Source of the DNA: Hellea sp964472905
GTDB lineage: Bacteria > Pseudomonadota > Alphaproteobacteria > Caulobacterales > Maricaulaceae
Length of the DNA: 64,000 nt
Assembly (NCBI GenBank): GCA_964472905.1
Contig: CAYYMI010000002.1
Coordinates: forward strand, 1 to 64,000
Direction: 5' to 3'
How positions within the stretch are numbered: position 1 is the stretch's first letter; each line of letters begins with the position of its first letter. Both the position numbers and the translations under genes were made by a program. This document shows positions 26,489 to 35,316 of the stretch, piece by piece. The notes below the pieces were generated by a model. The model saw only the letters and a program-made list of their open reading frames with translations, did no database searches and was not told the origin of the DNA.

Positions 26489-27271
26489 TTACCTTAAAGT
26501 TAAGTCTGATATGCGTAAATTCATATTCTGCGAGATATCAATTCCCAGAGCTTTAAGGCCAACATTCATAGACATGGTCTCCGTATACCGCAGACCATTA
26601 GGCGCAGGCGCACAGCTTTGCTGGATTTCCATAGAATTTATTTTTGCGATAACCTTAACTCTCATGGGGCGTGTCATCCAAATTTTGAACTGTTTAAGCT
26701 GTCCTTCAGGCTTTGAAAGAATAAATTCGCCGTCTAGGCGCTCCATCATTTTTTCCATCATTTTTCGTTCGCTATTGGAAATCTCTTGATCTTCATCAGA
26801 ATCCATCATGATTTTTGCCATGGACTGTAAGTCAGGACGGATAGTCGCTTCAGTCTGTGTTTGAGAGACAACCGAAAAATCATCTAATGATAGATCATCT
26901 TCGCCAGATAGGCCTTCACACCAAAATTCCTCTGAAAAATCTTCAACGCTCACATCCGGATCGCGAATTTCATCCAAAAGGGCCTTGAAATCATCGCTGA
27001 AATCATCGCTGGAAGCTGATATCAAGACCCCTCTTTTCTCCCCTGTTTCAGCCGGATTAATGCGTAATTGGGCTGTAAAGGGGGGCTTAATGTCATCATC
27101 TCCTTCTTGACCTGACATCGTCACAGCAAGTGTATAATTATAAGGATTGACCTTGGGTAATTCTACGGGAGGGCTCTCACTTTGTCGTTGTAAAATAGAC
27201 ATGATGTCTTCGGCTTGAACCGACGTCGGACAGGATAGGGCAAGAATAAGACAGACGGCTAGTTTTCTCAT
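26489..27271 (-). CDS. Unknown secreted protein
   Basis: This 260-aa protein has a clear signal peptide (RKLAVCLILALSCPTSVQA, cleavage before EDI). The mature part is acidic and has alternating beta-like segments (YNYTLAVTMSG, AQLRINPAE, MRVKVIAKINSMEI). I know no family for it. The ATG at 27271 is chosen over an upstream in-frame GTG or TTG because the signal peptide begins there. The gene lies on the same strand as the giant coiled-coil gene but 182 bp away, with no promoter that I can name between them. Confidence 0.7.
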   Translation of the reverse strand: MRKLAVCLILALSCPTSVQAEDIMSILQRQSESPPVELPKVNPYNYTLAVTMSGQEGDDDIKPPFTAQLRINPAETGEKRGVLISASSDDFSDDFKALLDEIRDPDVSVEDFSEEFWCEGLSGEDDLSLDDFSVVSQTQTEATIRPDLQSMAKIMMDSDEDQEISNSERKMMEKMMERLDGEFILSKPEGQLKQFKIWMTRPMRVKVIAKINSMEIQQSCAPAPNGLRYTETMSMNVGLKALGIDISQNMNLRISDLTLR

Positions 27272-27349
27272 GAATACTCCTAAGTCCCACAATTTGAGGT
27301 CTTAGTCTAAATTATCAAGTTAAAAGCCAGCCATGAAAATTACCAAAAA

Positions 27350-28165
27350 TTACACTATCGGAACCGTTTTTGAGAGCTGCCCGCCAAGACGAATAGGCTC
27401 TGCGCGTATGGCTAGGCCCGTTTTATTGTCGGTTTCTACAAAAAGCCCTGACAATGTCCCCTCACCAGCCGCAGGCGAAAACCTTCCTTGGCGCATACGG
27501 GTGGTAAAACGGTTAAGCGGCTCTTCTTTATCCATACCTATCACGGAATTATAATCCCCGCACATACCCGCATCTGTCTGATAGGCGGTTCCGCCCGGCC
27601 AAATACGGGTGTCTGAGGTCGGGACGTGCTGATGCGTGCCGACCACAAGACTCGCGCGTCCATCACAAAAAACGCCCATAGCTTGTTTTTCAGAGGTCGC
27701 TTCAGCGTGAATGTCAACAATAACAGCATCCGCAACATCTCCGAGCGGCGCCGCGGATAATTCACGCTCGACGGCCTGAAACGGATCATCCAGCGCGTCC
27801 ATAAAGACACGGCCCAGCACATTAATCACCAAAAGCCGATAATTACCAATTTCATAAAGGCCTGCCCCGCGGCCCGTGACCGTATTGGGCGGATAATTAC
27901 ACGGGCGCAAAAGACGCGTTTCATTTTCGATGACGCTTATGCCTTGAGGGTTATCAAAGCTGTGATTACCCAGGGTTAAAACATCGGCGCCAGCGCCGTA
28001 AAGCTCATCCGCTGTCGCGCGGGTAATCCCAAAACCGCCAGCAGCGTTTTCCGCATTGATCACAACGGCGTCTAAGCCAAGGTCGCTCTTAAGTCTTGGA
28101 AGATGCGTTGTTACCGCTTTGCGGCCAGCCCGGCCAACAACATCTCCAAAAAACGCCAATTTCAT
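27350..28165 (-). CDS. YmdB-type metallophosphoesterase (TIGR00282 family)
   Basis: This calcineurin-like phosphoesterase of the YmdB group hydrolyses 2',3'- or 3',5'-cyclic nucleotides in characterised members. Metal-site motifs are AFFGDVVGRAGRKAV (1-18), INAENAAGG, TLGNHSFDN and VGTHQHVPTSDTRI. GMCGDYNSVIGM is a family-specific segment. Its 271 aa are normal. It is immediately downstream of the cyclo-ligase gene, its start abutting that gene's stop, a pairing common in alphaproteobacteria. Confidence 0.9.
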   Translation of the reverse strand: MKLAFFGDVVGRAGRKAVTTHLPRLKSDLGLDAVVINAENAAGGFGITRATADELYGAGADVLTLGNHSFDNPQGISVIENETRLLRPCNYPPNTVTGRGAGLYEIGNYRLLVINVLGRVFMDALDDPFQAVERELSAAPLGDVADAVIVDIHAEATSEKQAMGVFCDGRASLVVGTHQHVPTSDTRIWPGGTAYQTDAGMCGDYNSVIGMDKEEPLNRFTTRMRQGRFSPAAGEGTLSGLFVETDNKTGLAIRAEPIRLGGQLSKTVPIV

Positions 28166-28726
28166 CTAAAATGCCTTAAAAAATTGCTCTGTTAAAATAC
28201 CATCTAACTTATGATCATACTTATCAGTCGGTAACGTCGCCGCTTCTTGCGCAGCATAGGCGACGCCGCAAGCAAAAACGTCTTTTTTGGCTTTTAAGGC
28301 TTGTAAGGTTCGGTCATAAAATCCGCCGCCATAACCCAACCGCTCACCATGTTGCGTAAAGGCCAACAAAGGCACCAAGACGACAGACGGCAAGACCTCA
28401 GGCTGTTCAGCAAAAGGCTCTCTTGTATTATAAGGGCCCGCCTTTAATTTATGGGTCGGTTTCCAGCGCCTGAAGGTGAGAGGATATCCTTTGCGCGGCG
28501 TCGTCGGGAGTGCCAAAGCATGAGCCGCCTCATGACACGCACCAAGCAAAGGGCGAATATCCAGCTCCCCGGGAAGCGGCCAATACCCGCCAATAATCGC
28601 GCCTCTAAATTTTACAGCCGGAAAATGCTCAATCAACGCAATCCCGCTATCAGGCTTATGAGCGAAAGCGCGTTTTTGTTTCGCCTGCAATCTAGCGCGG
28701 GTTTTTTGAAAGGTAACAGTATTCAT
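28166..28726 (-). CDS. 5-formyltetrahydrofolate cyclo-ligase
   Basis: 5-FCL converts 5-formyl-THF to 5,10-methenyl-THF with ATP. The 186-aa frame from the ATG at 28726 matches the family: RARLQAKQKRAF at the start, GYWPLPGELDIRPLL near 54, and the signature RLGYGGGFYDRTLQALKAKK near 140. The frame stays open upstream to 28873, but that part lies in the probable 6S RNA gene. The 6S-5-FCL linkage is known in many proteobacteria (ssrS-ygfA in E. coli). Confidence 0.92.
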   Translation of the reverse strand: MNTVTFQKTRARLQAKQKRAFAHKPDSGIALIEHFPAVKFRGAIIGGYWPLPGELDIRPLLGACHEAAHALALPTTPRKGYPLTFRRWKPTHKLKAGPYNTREPFAEQPEVLPSVVLVPLLAFTQHGERLGYGGGFYDRTLQALKAKKDVFACGVAYAAQEAATLPTDKYDHKLDGILTEQFFKAF

Positions 28727-28824
28727 CGGATCAATTTTTAAATTAACGCGGGTTGGGTTGGTTAGCAGAAATTGGCCATTCGGATCAATTTCAGCATAGG
28801 CAACCCGCAAACAAATGTGACGGC

Positions 28825-28990
28825 CCCACTTGGTCCGTGGAAGCTTAAGAATCCAACATGAACCAAGGTTCAAGTGGGCGCCGGAAGTAAACAGACCACG
28901 ATCTGCACAGAGCCAGCTCCCGAGGAGTTATTTAAGGTCCGGTGAATTAGTGCCGCGCACGAAACCCGCAGTAACCGTCAACCGTTATGT
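28825..28990 (-). ncRNA. ssrS: Probable 6S RNA
   Basis: The 290-bp gap between zapA and the 5-FCL gene has the position of 6S RNA in alphaproteobacteria. On the minus strand it contains a short hairpin CTCCTCGGGAG, then GCTGGCTCTGTGCAG, and later the arm CTTGAACCTTGGTTCA followed by about 35 nt. E. coli 6S has a similar CUUGAACC-type hairpin in its 3' arm. 6S RNA mimics an open promoter and sequesters housekeeping RNA polymerase. The ends given are approximate; I could not fold the whole molecule. Confidence 0.6.
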
Positions 28991-29016
28991 GGAGGCTTCT
29001 GCGTAAAGGTGCAAGT

Positions 29017-29385
29017 TTATTCGGCATCCCCTGATAACCGAGCCGCGAGGCGTTCAATGCGTTCAGCCGCGCTTACGAGACTATCGGATGCCTTAGCTTC
29101 GGAGCGCGTTGCCGCCTTAAGCGCTAAGGCGCTTTCCTTTTTTAAATCAAGAACGCGTTTATCGACTTCTTTATCGACAGAATGGTTCATCTCTTCAAGC
29201 TCATCAAGCATTGTAATGCCCGCCATAACCATGAGACGCAAATCGCCAATTTGGCCGAATTGATCCGCCATATTATTAACGCGGTCATCCAGTTTCTGTC
29301 CCAAACGCATCAAGCGTTCTTCTTCACCGTCTTCACATCCAAGGGCATATTTGCGGCCATTAATATTGATACTGACTTTCGCCAT
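29017..29385 (-). CDS. zapA: Cell division protein ZapA
   Basis: ZapA binds and bundles FtsZ filaments at the division site. The protein of 122 aa has the typical N-terminal beta-hairpin (KVSININGRKYALGCEDGEE) and a long C-terminal coiled coil (from about residue 50, including RLMVMAGITMLDELEEMNHS). It lies 3 bp after the DUF4164 gene, forming the usual pair. The probable 6S RNA follows on the same strand. Confidence 0.92.
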   Translation of the reverse strand: MAKVSININGRKYALGCEDGEEERLMRLGQKLDDRVNNMADQFGQIGDLRLMVMAGITMLDELEEMNHSVDKEVDKRVLDLKKESALALKAATRSEAKASDSLVSAAERIERLAARLSGDAE

Positions 29386-29388
29386 GGG

Positions 29389-29685
29389 TTAGTCCTCCCC
29401 CAAAGCTTCGCGAACTTGACGGATGACCCGGTCAAGCTCGGCCGTTGTTTCATCGGCCAATAGATTGAATTCTTTTTCTCGGGCGGCAAAACTTTCACTC
29501 TTGGCTTTCGCCTCATCGAGCTGCGAGGCCAAAGCGGCCCGGTCCTCAGAGAGTGTTGCTGTCTCTTTGGCTACGGCCTCTAAAACACTGACGCGCTCCA
29601 GTAATGGGTCTAGGGCCCCTTCGAGCGATCGTAGGGCATTTTGCAGACGATCAGCCGCCATTTTCATGTCAGCGCTGTCATTCAT
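29389..29685 (-). CDS. DUF4164-like coiled-coil protein
   Basis: This 98-aa, almost entirely helical protein runs as a coiled coil from about residue 8 to 90, including RLQNALRSLEGALDPLLERV and EFNLLADETTAELDRVIRQ. It has no Cys, signal peptide or membrane helix. A short coiled-coil protein of this kind (DUF4164) directly upstream of zapA is conserved in alphaproteobacteria, so a role with ZapA/FtsZ is a fair inference. Confidence 0.82.
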   Translation of the reverse strand: MNDSADMKMAADRLQNALRSLEGALDPLLERVSVLEAVAKETATLSEDRAALASQLDEAKAKSESFAAREKEFNLLADETTAELDRVIRQVREALGED

Positions 29686-29839
29686 AGTTAACCTCGAATC
29701 TCACTTTTCTTACCTTAGAATGGCCCAGCATTAATTGTTTTGCAACAAGAGTATAGTAGGCTTGACTTGAATTGTCCCGCGCGTCATGGCGTGCGGGATT
29801 TAACCTATTAAATAGACGCCCAAGGGCGTGGAGTATTAA

Positions 29840-30853
29840 ATGGCTATGCGAATTGGCATTAACGGCTTTGGCCGGATTGGCCGCCTTGTGGCACGCGCTA
29901 TCTCTGAATATGACATGAAAGACGTTGAGCTTGTCGCGATTAACTCGCCGGGCAAAGCCGAAACATCGGCGCATTTATTGCGCTATGATTCCGTTCACGG
30001 ACGTTTTGAGGCTGAGGTCAAAGAAGGCGATGGTTTTATTGATTTTGGCCGCGGGAAAGTCCGGATGAGCCATGAACGTGACCCTGCCAAAATTGCGTGG
30101 GGCGATCTGGACGTTGATGTTGTCATGGAATGTACAGGTATTTTTCGGTCAAAAGAAAAGGTCCAGCCTCATTTTGATGCTGGCGCAAAATCCGTTCTCA
30201 TCTCTGCCCCAGGCGACGGCGTGGACAAAACAATTGTCTACGGCGTTAATCATGACGTTTTAACCAAGTCTGATACCGTGGTGTCTTGCGCCTCTTGCAC
30301 AACCAATTGCTTAGCTCCTGTTGCCAAGGTCATTATGAAAGCCGTTGGTATTCGGCGCGGATTTATGACAACAGTGCATAGCTATACCCAAGATCAACGC
30401 ATTTTGGATAATTCGCACAAAGACCTCTACCGCGCGCGAGCGGCGGGCCTCAATATGATCCCGACCAGTACAGGCGCGGCCAAAGCGGTTGGATTGGTTA
30501 TTCCTGAGCTATCTGGCCTTTTATCCGGCTCTGCCGTCCGTGTCCCAACAGCCAATGTGTCTATGGTCGACTTAGCCTTTCAACCTGAGTTTCAAACAAC
30601 AGCAGCAGACTTAAACGCTATTATGGCGCAAGCCGCGGACGGCCCTATGAAAGGGGTGCTGCGCTATAGTGATGAACCCCTCGTGAGTTCCGATTTAAAT
30701 CATGACCCTCATTCCGCTATTTTTGCAGCTCCGCTCACCAAGGTGATTGATGGGCATCTTGTAAAGATTATTGCATGGTATGATAATGAGTGGGGTTTTG
30801 CGAATCGCATGATTGATGTAGCTCGAACAATGCATAAGAAAATTGGAGCCTAA
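29840..30853 (+). CDS. gap: Glyceraldehyde-3-phosphate dehydrogenase
   Basis: This 337-aa NAD-dependent GAPDH is complete. The Rossmann start MRIGINGFGRIGRLVARA and the active-site SCASCTTNCLAPVAKV (catalytic Cys near 156) are present. HSYTQDQRILD and SSDLNHDPHSAIF are further conserved segments. It heads a glycolytic run gap-pgk-aldolase. The leader holds a small perfect hairpin ACGCCC-AA-GGGCGT (29816-29829) directly before the ribosome site GGAG (29830-29833); a larger GC-rich inverted pair (TCCCGC / GCGGGA, 29775-29798) lies further up. These could affect expression, but no known element is matched. Confidence 0.96.
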   Translation: MAMRIGINGFGRIGRLVARAISEYDMKDVELVAINSPGKAETSAHLLRYDSVHGRFEAEVKEGDGFIDFGRGKVRMSHERDPAKIAWGDLDVDVVMECTGIFRSKEKVQPHFDAGAKSVLISAPGDGVDKTIVYGVNHDVLTKSDTVVSCASCTTNCLAPVAKVIMKAVGIRRGFMTTVHSYTQDQRILDNSHKDLYRARAAGLNMIPTSTGAAKAVGLVIPELSGLLSGSAVRVPTANVSMVDLAFQPEFQTTAADLNAIMAQAADGPMKGVLRYSDEPLVSSDLNHDPHSAIFAAPLTKVIDGHLVKIIAWYDNEWGFANRMIDVARTMHKKIGA

Positions 30854-30856
30854 GGC

Positions 30857-32053
30857 ATGAAATTTCGCCGTCTCGAAGACGCTGTCAAAAAGAAAAACAG
30901 CCTCAAAGGTAAAACGGCCCTCGTGCGCGTCGACTTTAATGTCCCGCGCAATAAAGATGGGTCGATATCCGATGATACGCGCCTGCAAGCCTCAATCCCA
31001 ACAATTAAGGCCCTGCAAAAGGGCGGGGCTAAAATTGTACTTCTGTCTCATTATGGCCGCCCCAAAGGAAAACCCGACCCTGATCTATCCTTAAACTTTA
31101 TCGTCCCTGCCCTTGTCGAGGCTTTGGATGATGAAGTCAGTTTTAGTGAAAAGCTATCCGAACCTTTGATTTCAACCATGGAACCCGGTGAAGTCCTGCT
31201 GATTGAAAATACACGATTTACAGATATGGAAACCAGCGGTGATCGGGGCATGGCGGAATATTTAGCCAAGCATGGCGACCTCTTTGTGATGGACGCTTTT
31301 TCTGCGGCTCACCGCAACCATGCATCCAGCGCCGTTGTCGGTGAAATCCTGCCCTCTTATGCTGGGCTGTCTATGGAGCGTGAGCTCGATCACATTTCAC
31401 AGGTCTTGGATAATCCCAAAAAACCTGTCATGGGCGTTGTAGGCGGAGCCAAAGTCTCCTCAAAAATTGACCTGCTTAAAAGCCTCGTCTCTAAACTTGA
31501 TATCCTCGCCATTGGCGGCGGCATGGCTAATACGTTTCTTTATGCTCAGGGACATAATGTGGCGGCTTCACTTTGTGAAAAAGACCTCAAAGACACAGCC
31601 TTAGATATTTTAAAGGCGGCCAAAAAAGCGAAATGTAAAATCTTACTGCCCGTCGACGTTATTACCGCCAAGGAATTTGCGGCCAATGCCAAACATAAAC
31701 AATGCGGGCTCGATGATGTTAAAGGCAAAGATATGATACTCGATTGCGGAACGGCAACCGTTGAAGCTTTGATGGACGCCATGGATTCAGCAAAAACCCT
31801 GATATGGAATGGCCCGCTCGGCGCATTTGAAATGAGTCCATTTGATACATCCACTGTTGAAGCCGCTAAATATGCGGCTAAGCTGACAAAAGCTGGAAAG
31901 CTCATTTCTGTTGCGGGCGGCGGGGATACAGTTGCGGCGCTCAAACATGCCGATGCCGCTGAAGACTTCACCTTTGTCAGCACGGCTGGCGGAGCCTTTC
32001 TGGAATGGATGGAAGGCAAACCTCTTCCTGGCGTAGAAATTTTAAAAATATAA
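30857..32053 (+). CDS. pgk: Phosphoglycerate kinase
   Basis: PGK transfers the acyl phosphate of 1,3-bisphosphoglycerate to ADP. The signature LVRVDFNVPRNKDGSISDD is at about residues 22-40, with the substrate-binding LSHYGRPKG near 64. GGAKVSSKIDLLKSL and the C-terminal SVAGGGDTVAALKHADA (nucleotide/hinge) are intact. Its 398 aa are normal. It follows gap by 3 bp, so the pair is one transcription unit, with aldolase 14 bp further on. Confidence 0.96.
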   Translation: MKFRRLEDAVKKKNSLKGKTALVRVDFNVPRNKDGSISDDTRLQASIPTIKALQKGGAKIVLLSHYGRPKGKPDPDLSLNFIVPALVEALDDEVSFSEKLSEPLISTMEPGEVLLIENTRFTDMETSGDRGMAEYLAKHGDLFVMDAFSAAHRNHASSAVVGEILPSYAGLSMERELDHISQVLDNPKKPVMGVVGGAKVSSKIDLLKSLVSKLDILAIGGGMANTFLYAQGHNVAASLCEKDLKDTALDILKAAKKAKCKILLPVDVITAKEFAANAKHKQCGLDDVKGKDMILDCGTATVEALMDAMDSAKTLIWNGPLGAFEMSPFDTSTVEAAKYAAKLTKAGKLISVAGGGDTVAALKHADAAEDFTFVSTAGGAFLEWMEGKPLPGVEILKI

Positions 32054-32067
32054 ACGAGGACATACTC

Positions 32068-33114
32068 ATGGACATTCAAGCCCTCAACGACATTGCCGTT
32101 AAAATGGTAACTCCTGGACAAGGGATACTGGCCGCAGACGAGTCGACTGGCACAATCGGCAAACGCTTTGATTCAATCAAAACGGAAAGCACATTTGAAA
32201 AACGCCGCGATTGGCGTGAAATGTTATTTCGCACAGACAAAGCGATGAGCGACCATATTTCAGGGGTCATCCTTTATGATGAGACCATTCGTCAAGAGGC
32301 CAAGGACGGCACATCACTGGTTGATCTTATTACAGCCAATGACGCTATCCCGGGAATTAAAGTCGATATGGGCGCAAAGCCGCTGGCCGGACGTCCCGGC
32401 GAGACTATCACTGAAGGGCTCGACGGATTACGTGACCGCCTTGCTGAATATTATGAATTAGGCGCGCGCTTTGCCAAATGGCGGGCTGTTATCGAAATCT
32501 CTCATCCTGATCAATATGTAGGCATGACGCCGTCTGACGGCGCGATCAAAGCCAATAACCATGCGCTGGCCCGCTATGCTTCGCTTTGCCAAGAAGCCGG
32601 CATTGTTCCCATTGTTGAGCCTGAAGTCTTAATGGGCGGACATCATAATGTGGCGCGATGTCATGAGGTTACAGAACGTGTGCTTAACTCGCTTTTCACA
32701 GAGCTTTATGAACAAGGCGTCAAATTAGAAGGCACGATTTTAAAACCCAACATGGTCGTCGCAGGCCTGCGCTGTTCCATTCAGCCAAGCGTAGAAGAAG
32801 TGGCAGAGAGAACGATTAAAGTTCTTAAAGATACAGTCCCTGCCGCTATCCCCGGAATTGCATTCCTCTCTGGCGGACAGAAAAATGAAATCGCGACAGA
32901 GCACCTTAACATGATGAATAAAATTGGAGGGTTTCCTTGGAACCTAACTTATTCATATGGACGCGCGTTGCAACAATCCGCTTTATTTGCCTGGAAAGGT
33001 AAAGAGGAAAATTATGACGCCGCACAAGCGGCTTTTAATCACCGCGCTAAAATGAACGGTCTTGCCAGTCTGGGGACATGGACAGCTGAACAAGACGCCG
33101 CGTCAAACGCCTGA
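32068..33114 (+). CDS. Fructose-bisphosphate aldolase, class I
   Basis: This Schiff-base aldolase of 348 aa starts at the ATG at 32068, behind an ACGAGGA ribosome site. Class I signatures are ILAADESTGTIGKRF near residue 19, the Lys in AKWRAVIEISHPDQY, and the Schiff-base Lys in LEGTILKPNMVV near 229, followed by FLSGGQKNEIATEHLN. The C-terminus continues WKGKEENYDAAQAAFNHRAK. Many alphaproteobacteria use the metal-dependent class II enzyme; here the eukaryote-like class I form completes the gap-pgk cluster. Confidence 0.94.
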   Translation: MDIQALNDIAVKMVTPGQGILAADESTGTIGKRFDSIKTESTFEKRRDWREMLFRTDKAMSDHISGVILYDETIRQEAKDGTSLVDLITANDAIPGIKVDMGAKPLAGRPGETITEGLDGLRDRLAEYYELGARFAKWRAVIEISHPDQYVGMTPSDGAIKANNHALARYASLCQEAGIVPIVEPEVLMGGHHNVARCHEVTERVLNSLFTELYEQGVKLEGTILKPNMVVAGLRCSIQPSVEEVAERTIKVLKDTVPAAIPGIAFLSGGQKNEIATEHLNMMNKIGGFPWNLTYSYGRALQQSALFAWKGKEENYDAAQAAFNHRAKMNGLASLGTWTAEQDAASNA

Positions 33115-33124
33115 TCAAAAAAAC

Positions 33125-33199
33125 TACCCTCCCTCGGTGAAACCGAGAGAGGGCCGTCGATCGTAAAGCTTTCTAGTAGACCCCAATTGGGGGAGGGTA
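33125..33199. repeat. Nested palindrome after the aldolase gene
   Basis: A 12-bp stem with one mismatch, CCCTCCCTCGGT / ACCGAGAGAGGG, spans 33127-33153. Around it TACCCTCCC (33125-33133) pairs with GGGAGGGTA (33191-33199). No T-run follows, so it is not a classic intrinsic terminator, though it may still end or stabilise the gap-pgk-aldolase message. It could equally be a dispersed palindromic unit. Confidence 0.5.
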
Positions 33200-33244
33200 T
33201 CTACCCCACTTTACTTTCGCTTTTTTACGCCCCAAAATTCTCCC

Positions 33245-34186
33245 CTATAAAGTCAGAGAGCGGTGCGCAAATTTGACCATATTTGTCGTATCTATAAAAC
33301 TTGAAAAGCTCTCAAGATCCTTCAACAGGTCTTTGTTCAAAATTTCCTCGAGGGTTGCGCCCTTCGATATCTCCGATTGTACACGATTTTGAATGGATTT
33401 CAACATCTCTTGTGTTTTTCTTAAATCTGCTTTTACAGCAAGAGGCCCATGACCGGGGATTATTGTTGTTTCATCATTAACAAGCGATAAAGCTGTCTCG
33501 TGCGCCGCAATCATACCTTGAAGGCTCCCGCCGCCATCTATGTCGATATAGGGAAACATTCCGTTGAAGAAGTTATCACCCATATGGAGCACATTCGCTT
33601 CTTTGAAATAGATAATACTATCGCCATCAGTATGAGCGTTCGGCGTGTATATTATGGACACGGTTTGCCCGTTAAAATGAAGTGTCGCCTTATCTGAAAA
33701 TGTCAAAGTAGGCCATAAAGATGGATCCGTAGCTTTCACCGTGCGGCCAAAAGCTTTGTTTTCAAAGGTCAATCCCATACGCTTTCGCACATTTTCATGT
33801 GCCATAATCGTTGCGCCCGCTTCTTTCATTTGCGCGTTCGCCCCAGCGTGATCTCCATGATAATGAGTATTCACAACATAGCGAATAGGTTGGTCTGTAA
33901 TCCCTTTAATCTGGCTAATGATTTGATCAGCAAATCGCGCGAATTTATCATCAATGACAAAGACGCCGTCCTCTCCAACTGAGACGCCTATATTACCGCC
34001 TGGTCCGAGCAGCATATACATGCCCTCCCCTATTTTCTGCGTCGTAATATCTTGTTTTGGCGCCTGGGTTTGCGCTGTTTTTGTCTCTTTAGCCGATTCT
34101 TTGTTTTGAGCCACCGCCGTGCTCGTCTGGGCACCACAGGCCGTTAGCATGAAAAGGGCTGAGCCCAATATCAATTTCCGTATCAT
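33245..34186 (-). CDS. Metallo-beta-lactamase-fold lipoprotein
   Basis: This 313-aa MBL-fold hydrolase is anchored as a lipoprotein: KLILGSALFMLTACGAQ gives lipobox LTAC with Cys near residue 17. The metal motif NTHYHGDHAGAN (HxHxDH) is near 106, with IYTPNAHTDGDSIIYF and TIIPGHGPLAVKADL later. The spacing is close to subclass B lactamase relatives of the type often annotated simply as MBL fold hydrolase. Substrate (antibiotic, lactone or other ester) cannot be stated. The next gene upstream on the strand is a 2-hydroxyacid dehydrogenase, 17 bp away. Confidence 0.85.
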   Translation of the reverse strand: MIRKLILGSALFMLTACGAQTSTAVAQNKESAKETKTAQTQAPKQDITTQKIGEGMYMLLGPGGNIGVSVGEDGVFVIDDKFARFADQIISQIKGITDQPIRYVVNTHYHGDHAGANAQMKEAGATIMAHENVRKRMGLTFENKAFGRTVKATDPSLWPTLTFSDKATLHFNGQTVSIIYTPNAHTDGDSIIYFKEANVLHMGDNFFNGMFPYIDIDGGGSLQGMIAAHETALSLVNDETTIIPGHGPLAVKADLRKTQEMLKSIQNRVQSEISKGATLEEILNKDLLKDLESFSSFIDTTNMVKFAHRSLTL

Positions 34187-34203
34187 ATCTCTCTCTCCAT
34201 TAT

Positions 34204-35214
34204 TCAGGAGGCTTTTGAAAAACTAGCTCCTGGGGGCAATACACGGTCTGGATAAGCATGTCCGTCAACCATCGCCCGTATATTAATTAATACCTTTTCG
34301 CCCATTTCACGGCGACTTTCATAAGTCGCAGACCCGATATGCGGCGCAAGGATAACATTTGGCAAATCCATCAAATCAGGATGTACTTGCGGCTCGTTTT
34401 CATAAACATCTAACCCTGCTCCGCCCAAATCACCTTTGGATAAAGCTTTCGCGAGCGCAGCTTCGTCAATCACTTCGCCGCGCGAGGTATTCACAATATA
34501 GCTATGGCTAGACATAAGCTTGAGACGCTCTTCATTGATCATATGGAAAGTGTGCGGCGTGTTGGGACAATTAATTGACAGGATATCAATAGCTGTCAAC
34601 ATCGCGTCTAATTCTGGCCAATAGGTGGCATCTAATTCTTCTTCAATGACGGCAGGGGCGCGCCGGCGATTATGATAATGAACATCTAGGCCGAAAGCAT
34701 GCGCGCGGCGGGCAACAGCTTGGCCAATACGCCCCATTCCGATAATACCTAATTTTTTACCGCCAACCCTATGACCCAGCATGAATGTCGGGCTCCAGCC
34801 CTTAAAGTTTCCTTCGCGTGTTCGGCGGTCGCCTTCGACCAAACGGCGCGGAACCGCCAGTATCAAAGCCATCGTCAAATCGGCTGTATCTTCCGTCAAA
34901 ACACTCGGCGTATTGGTCACCATAATCCCGCGCTTATGCGCGGCGGCGACATCAATATGATCGGTTCCAGCTCCGAAATTGGCAATTAATTTTAAATCCG
35001 TCGCGGCGTTAATGACCTCGGCATCAATATTATCCGTCACAGTCGGCACCAAAACATCACAGTTTTTAACAGCGGCTTTAAGCTCAGCTTGGCTCATCGC
35101 GATATCTGTTTCCCGTAATGTCGTTGTAAAAAGATCGTCCATGCGCGCTTCAATGTCTTCAGGTAAGCGGCGGGTAACAATAACACGAGGGTTTAAGACT
35201 GACTGTTTGACCAT
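34204..35214 (-). CDS. D-2-hydroxyacid dehydrogenase (glyoxylate/hydroxypyruvate reductase type)
   Basis: This NAD(P)-dependent enzyme has 336 aa from the ATG at 35214. The Rossmann motif GKKLGIIGMGRIGQAVARRA is near residue 153. Catalytic Arg lies in VNTSRGEVIDEAAL, Glu in VYENEPQVHPDL and His in LAPHIGSATYESRREMGE, a complete set. The sequence is nearest to the glyoxylate/hydroxypyruvate reductase (GyaR-like) group, which reduces glyoxylate to glycolate. The exact substrate is inferred. Confidence 0.88.
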   Translation of the reverse strand: MVKQSVLNPRVIVTRRLPEDIEARMDDLFTTTLRETDIAMSQAELKAAVKNCDVLVPTVTDNIDAEVINAATDLKLIANFGAGTDHIDVAAAHKRGIMVTNTPSVLTEDTADLTMALILAVPRRLVEGDRRTREGNFKGWSPTFMLGHRVGGKKLGIIGMGRIGQAVARRAHAFGLDVHYHNRRRAPAVIEEELDATYWPELDAMLTAIDILSINCPNTPHTFHMINEERLKLMSSHSYIVNTSRGEVIDEAALAKALSKGDLGGAGLDVYENEPQVHPDLMDLPNVILAPHIGSATYESRREMGEKVLINIRAMVDGHAYPDRVLPPGASFSKAS

Positions 35215-35316
35215 GCCATAATACACGCTTTTTTACCTATTTTAGCAAGACCCAAGCCTATAATTTTACGCAAATATTTACCTTTGCTTTAGGCCTTACC
35301 CGCAAGAACGTGTTGG

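Noticed and set aside
28727..28873. N-terminal extension of the 5-FCL frame
   Set aside because: The frame is open by chance through the probable 6S RNA; the family start is at the ATG at 28726.
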